Shown one piece after another: positions 63,102-64,000 of a stretch of 64,000 nt of DNA (position 1 is the first letter of the stretch; the number at the start of each line of letters is the position of its first letter). Both the position numbers and the translations under genes were made by a program. The stretch lies in assembly GCF_910596095.1 (NCBI RefSeq), contig NC_056540.1, positions 13,075,001 to 13,139,000 on the forward strand, written 5' to 3'. Below the pieces are notes generated by a model. That model was not told where the DNA came from. It saw nothing but the letters and a program-made list of their open reading frames with translations, and did not search any database. This DNA is from Thunnus maccoyii. Lineage: Eukaryota; Chordata; Actinopteri; Scombriformes; Scombridae.

Positions 63102-64000
63102 ATGGAAAGTGTGTGTGTGGTGATGTAGAAGGGAATTTGCAAGGCTTTACTCACCATGAAGCACGTAGATGTTACAATCAATACTCAAATGTGGTCAATA
63201 ATGCAGTGTAAATGAAAACTTTAACAGTAATGTTTTATGAAATGAAGTTAAAATAAATAATAATACAAATACAAATATATAATCATATTAAGCTTATTTC
63301 ACTTCATTTTTGATACATTTTGAGTTCCAACAACAAAATGCAATGGGGATCAAAACTTGGCCCTCCTTTCAAGCAATCTTGTGACAAAATTTAAAAAAAA
63401 AACCCCATCAAAGCCACAGAGACATGAAATAAGGGCTGTGTGGTTGGGTTTAGAGTTAACTGTGACGGTGGGAGAGAAAGAGTGGGGGACCCTGCTTTAA
63501 TAACTCACTATAGACTCCATACATGACCACCCCAGCAAAGCACAGCCGTTCACTGCTCTTCATGCTATATACACAGCCTACTTCGAGAGAAGCCTTTGTT
63601 GGTACGACGCGCTTTGTCAACCTCCATTTAGTGGCTTCTTTACAACAGACCCGGCCCTTTGAATATTAACTGTGTGATCACTCTTGCCACACAAGCAGCC
63701 GCTCTGGACCCCCTATCGACGCAGCCCAGCTCCCCTGCACTCTGCTTCAGGGCTTTGTGCCCAAACCACAGCTTAGTATACAGACTCTTGTGGTCTCTCA
63801 TCAGTCAGTTAGAGGGGAATTTAGTTTCCATTGCTTCACTAACATCATTTATGAAGCATTTGATTCATTTTACATATGAGGAGACTCTAGACCAGGGATA
63901 AAATATGAGAGCTCACAAAAAAGAGATGCAAGAAGAAAAGGAGAAAGGAGAAAAGGAGAAAGAAAGAAAAGGGTTGATTTGTCGCTGTGTGTCACTGTGT

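Overview
This is vertebrate nuclear DNA, most likely from a ray-finned fish and probably a percomorph teleost. The genes are split by many GT-AG introns. The first coding exon of the centrin gene is the ATG alone. The spacer DNA is full of teleost-type repeats: TTAA-flanked MITEs, fragments of an L2/CR1-like LINE and of Tc1, and (TG)n, (TATC)n and pyrimidine tracts. I saw no bacterial, phage or CRISPR sequence. All exon maps were built by hand from splice sites, reading phase and recognised protein families.

Layout. At 0.8-13.1 kb on the minus strand lies a ZNF185-like LIM gene. It has 31 exons in the window, and the last one runs off the left edge. At 16.3-19.5 kb (minus) is nsdhl, a C-4 sterol dehydrogenase, complete in 7 coding exons with 345 codons. 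At 21.3-22.7 kb (plus) is cetn2, centrin, complete in 5 exons with 174 codons. It is head to head with nsdhl. At 23.9-24.4 kb (minus) is a broken seven-transmembrane receptor fragment. At 26.5-29.7 kb (minus) is gcna, a SprT-type protease of the germ line, 12 coding exons and 609 codons. At 32.1-46.8 kb (minus) is ogt, the O-GlcNAc transferase, 22 coding exons and 1048 codons. From about 47 kb to the right end I find no convincing gene, only repeats, microsatellites and some possibly conserved AT-rich non-coding stretches.

The genes do not form a pathway. They act in different cell systems: actin/LIM biology, sterol synthesis, centrioles and DNA repair, removal of DNA-protein crosslinks, and nucleocytoplasmic sugar signalling. 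Their order matters for genome history. In human, CETN2-NSDHL-ZNF185 are neighbours at Xq28 and OGT-GCNA are neighbours at Xq13. Here the two blocks sit side by side with their internal orientations kept.

I did not find a wholly new biological system. The most unusual structure is the ZNF185-like gene: 28 consecutive internal exons (12442 down to 1253) all have lengths divisible by three and all have the same phase, and several look like copies of one another, including one clear recent exon duplication.
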